In this document: piece after piece, positions 61,930 to 64,000 of the stretch
How positions within the stretch are numbered: position 1 is the stretch's first letter
Layout: each line of letters opens with the position of its first letter
Position numbers and translations under genes: made by a program
Source of the DNA: Actinomycetes bacterium
GTDB taxonomy: Bacteria; Actinomycetota; Acidimicrobiia; Acidimicrobiales; Bog-793
DNA length: 64,000 bases
Direction of reading: 5' to 3'
Assembly (NCBI GenBank): GCA_021798985.1
Contig: JAJZBI010000001.1
Location: forward strand, 62,001 to 126,000
The notes under the pieces: generated by a model
Database searches by the model: none
Told to the model about the DNA's origin: nothing
Seen by the model: only the letters and a program-made list of their open reading frames with translations

Positions 61930-63480
61930 ATGGCAGAGCACCGCCACGAGGACGGACCGGCCGAGATCCACAGCATCGATGCGCGCACCGGCGAGCGCAG
62001 GGAGGCCGTCGCCCGTGCCACGGATCCTGCCGCGCTCGACGCAAGCTGCCGGCGCGCCGAGGCGCTCACCGGAGCGCTCGAGGCGCTCGGACGACAAGGG
62101 CGCGCACGGCTGCTCGAGGCCATGGCCGATGCGCTCGAGGCGCAACGGTCCGGCCTGGTACCGCTGGCCGACGCGGAGACCGCGCTCGGCGAGACCCGCC
62201 TCAACGGAGAACTGACCCGCACGGCCTTCCAGCTCCGCTTCTTCGCAGAGGTGCTCCGCGACGGCGCGTACCTCGAGGCGACCATCGACCACGCCGGTGA
62301 CACGCCCATGGGGCCTCGCCCCGACCTGCGCCGCATGCTGCGGCCGCTCGGCCCGGTCGCCGTCTTCGGCGCGAGCAACTTCCCCTTCGCCTTCTCCGTG
62401 CCCGGCGGCGACACCGCCTCGGCGCTCGCGGCCGGCTGCCCCGTGCTCGTCAAGGCCCACGAAGCGCACCCCGCGACCTCCCTTGCCTGCCAGAACGCGC
62501 TGCGCTCGGGGGCCGAGGCCGCCGGCGTGTCACCCGACGTCGTCCAGCTCGTCTTCGGCGTCGAGGCCGGTGCCCGCCTCGTCCGCCACGACGCGATCCG
62601 CGCCGTCGGCTTCACGGGTTCGCTGCACGGCGGCCGGGCGCTGTTCGACCTCGCGAGCGCCCGAAGCGAGCCCATCCCCTTCTATGGCGAGCTCGGTGCC
62701 CTCAACGCGGTCGCCGTGCTGCCGGGGGCCGCCGCCCAGCGCGGGCTCGAGATCGCGAGCGGGCTCGCCGGCTCGTTCACCTTGGGGGTGGGGCAGTTCT
62801 GCACCAAGCCGGGGCTCGTCCTCGTGCCGTCAGGCGCCGCGGGGGACCGCCTCGTCAGCGCGCTCGCCGAGGCGGTCGGCGGCCTCCAGAGCGCCGTGAT
62901 GCTCACCGCGCGCATTGCCGAGGCCTTCGCCAACGGGGCAGCCGCCTTGCGCTCGGCCGCCGGCGTGCGGGTCCTCGCCGAGGGAGGCGCACCCTCGCAG
63001 GCGACGGGGACCGCCGGACGCCCGCTGCTGCTCGAGGCGGACTCGGGGCAGTTCTCGGGTGTACTCACCGAGGAGTGCTTTGGGCCGGTGCTCGTGGTCG
63101 TTCGCTACGGCTCGGACGCCGAGCTGGCCGAGCTGATCGCCACCCTGCCTACCGCGCTCACCGCCACGGTGCACGCCGAGGAGAACGAGGTGGAAGGCGC
63201 CCGCCCGGTGCTCGCCGCCGTCGAGGCGCGCGCTGGGCGGATCGTGTGGAACGGCTACCCGACCGGCGTGGCAGTCGCCTGGGCGATGCACCATGGCGGC
63301 GCGTACCCGGCGACGACCGATCCGCTGCACACCTCGGTCGGCGCCACCGCGATCCGGCGCTGGCTGCGGCCGGTCGCCTACCAGTCGCTGCCCGCCGGTC
63401 TCCTGCCCGAGGAGTTGCGCGAGCCAATGCCCGGCGCGGCGATCCCGCGCCGAATCGACGGCAAGCTCTCCCTCGGCTGA
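61930..63480 (+). CDS. Aldehyde dehydrogenase (2,5-dioxovalerate dehydrogenase type)
   Basis: This 516-residue protein is an NAD(P)-dependent aldehyde dehydrogenase resembling alpha-ketoglutaric semialdehyde dehydrogenases. It has LRPLGPVAVFGASNFPFAF, GCPVLVKAHEAHPATS, GFTGSLHGGRAL, the general-base Glu in YGELGALN and the catalytic Cys in GVGQFCTKPG, plus EECFGPVLVVVRY. That subfamily acts late in pentose, uronate or hydroxyproline breakdown. ATG after a strong AAAGGAGG. Substrate not proven; the uxaC cluster is 30 kb away. Confidence 0.88.
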   Translation: MAEHRHEDGPAEIHSIDARTGERREAVARATDPAALDASCRRAEALTGALEALGRQGRARLLEAMADALEAQRSGLVPLADAETALGETRLNGELTRTAFQLRFFAEVLRDGAYLEATIDHAGDTPMGPRPDLRRMLRPLGPVAVFGASNFPFAFSVPGGDTASALAAGCPVLVKAHEAHPATSLACQNALRSGAEAAGVSPDVVQLVFGVEAGARLVRHDAIRAVGFTGSLHGGRALFDLASARSEPIPFYGELGALNAVAVLPGAAAQRGLEIASGLAGSFTLGVGQFCTKPGLVLVPSGAAGDRLVSALAEAVGGLQSAVMLTARIAEAFANGAAALRSAAGVRVLAEGGAPSQATGTAGRPLLLEADSGQFSGVLTEECFGPVLVVVRYGSDAELAELIATLPTALTATVHAEENEVEGARPVLAAVEARAGRIVWNGYPTGVAVAWAMHHGGAYPATTDPLHTSVGATAIRRWLRPVAYQSLPAGLLPEELREPMPGAAIPRRIDGKLSLG

Positions 63481-63489
63481 TCGGCGCAC

Positions 63490-63524
63490 GCCCGCGCTCG
63501 GCCCGATCGCGCGCTGGCGCGGGC
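63490..63524. terminator. Possible hairpin between convergent ALDH and cobQ genes
   Basis: An 8-bp inverted repeat (63490-63497 with 63517-63524, arm GCCCGCGC) encloses 19 nt in the 83-bp gap between the two convergent genes. It is GC-rich and lacks a T-run, so the support is moderate. Confidence 0.35.
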
Positions 63525-63563
63525 GGGTGCTGGGGGCCGCCGCCTCGCGCCGGGGACCGGTGC

Positions 63564-64000
63564 TCATCGCCCGGGGAGGCGTGCGAGCTCGAGGAGCCGG
63601 TCGACGGACACGGCTGCTTCGAGCGCGTCCGCGAGCCGATCGAGCGCCGCCGCGCGGGTGGCGGAGAACGAGCCGGACGAAGGCACGAAGCGCTTGTTGC
63701 GGCGGCGGGCGACCTCGCCGAGGAAGGCGGCGCGCAGCGCGTCGCCCTCGAAGATCCCGTGCAGGCTCGTCCCCCACCGCCCGGCCTCGCGGTCGGCCAC
63801 CCCCTCGTCGACCTCGCGGCCCGCTTCTTCGAGGCGAAACCATGGCGGCACCCCGTTGCCGAGGGGGATGCCGTGGTGCAGCTCATAGCCAGCGACCGCG
63901 ACGTCCCCCCACCGGCCGGTCCGCCGGCGAGTCACCTTCTTGCGGGCGAAGGTCGTCGTGACATCGAACAGGCCGAGCCCCGCGACCTCGCCAGCGGCGG
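63564..64000 (-). CDS. cobQ: Cobyric acid synthase, C-terminal part (partial)
   Basis: The open frame runs off the right edge; about 145 residues are present. They match the glutamine-amidotransferase C-terminus of CobQ: GLGLFDVTTTFARKKV, VAGYELHHG (with the catalytic His), then WGTSLHGIFEGDALRAAFL. CobQ amidates adenosylcobyrinic acid diamide side chains in cobalamin synthesis. The catalytic Cys and the ATP-binding domain lie outside the window. Confidence 0.85.
   Translation of the reverse strand, partial: AAGEVAGLGLFDVTTTFARKKVTRRRTGRWGDVAVAGYELHHGIPLGNGVPPWFRLEEAGREVDEGVADREAGRWGTSLHGIFEGDALRAAFLGEVARRRNKRFVPSSGSFSATRAAALDRLADALEAAVSVDRLLELARLPGR

Overview
The window is one contiguous piece of a GC-rich actinobacterial chromosome. 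Nearly all of it is protein-coding and ORFs are tightly packed. Many genes overlap by 4 bp (ATGA/GTGA) or 1 bp (TGATG), and GTG starts are common. The gene content and the C-terminal 'GYW-VT-AGN-YGDA' repeats of a secreted protein at 6651-9440 suggest an uncultured or little-studied member of the Acidimicrobiia. This placement is an inference from repeat type and gene order, not from a marker-gene tree.

Layout. Positions 1-127 hold the end of serC. Positions 153-6528 (minus) hold a sorbitol-type dehydrogenase and the branched-chain amino acid genes ilvC, ilvN, ilvB and ilvD, with a leader-peptide attenuator between ilvD and ilvB. Positions 6651-9440 encode a large secreted kelch/Ig/repeat protein. 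Positions 9811-13809 hold gatB, gatA, gatC and an alpha/beta hydrolase. Positions 13914-17247 hold an SCP2-like protein, an SDR dehydrogenase and a PASTA-type Ser/Thr kinase. Positions 17344-21787 hold ligA, mnmA and a cysteine desulfurase. Positions 21818-27747 hold a membrane-anchored hydrolase, a small membrane protein, galT, a maltokinase-like protein and treS. Positions 27750-30104 hold murA and glpX. Positions 30393-34479 form a uronate-type cluster (uxaC, a fructuronate reductase-like enzyme, a LacI regulator). Positions 34558-39273 hold a heterodimeric ABC exporter and a 2H-phosphoesterase/GNAT fusion. Positions 39356-49129 hold the complete F-type ATP synthase locus with atpI and atpZ and a WecA-type transferase. 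Positions 49161-53448 hold glyA, rpiB, an ABC-2 export pair and tsaC. Positions 53442-57591 hold prmC, prfA, rpmE and rho. Positions 57931-61671 hold thrC, hom and lysA. A tRNA-Arg(CCG), an aldehyde dehydrogenase and the end of cobQ close the window.

How it fits together. Two gene neighbourhoods that lie far apart in Mycobacterium tuberculosis sit close together here: ilvBNC / gatCAB / ligA / mnmA / iscS-like, and lysA-hom-thrC-rho-rpmE-prfA-prmC-tsaC-wecA-atp followed by murA. The window is therefore mainly core metabolism and information processing: Ile/Val/Leu, Thr/Met and Lys synthesis, ATP synthesis, amidotransferase-based tRNA charging, tRNA modification and translation termination. A few accessory insertions interrupt it.

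Points of most interest: a branched-chain leader peptide (MATASIVVLLT) that appears to be made from a leaderless transcript ahead of a terminator hairpin; a repeated -10-like hexamer 6-7 nt upstream of starts that lack a ribosome binding site; MurA with Asp in place of the fosfomycin-target Cys; a TreS-linked maltokinase homologue that has lost its conserved DFE-type motif; separate b and b' ATP synthase subunits where mycobacteria have a b-delta fusion; and the 2H-phosphoesterase/GNAT fusion.
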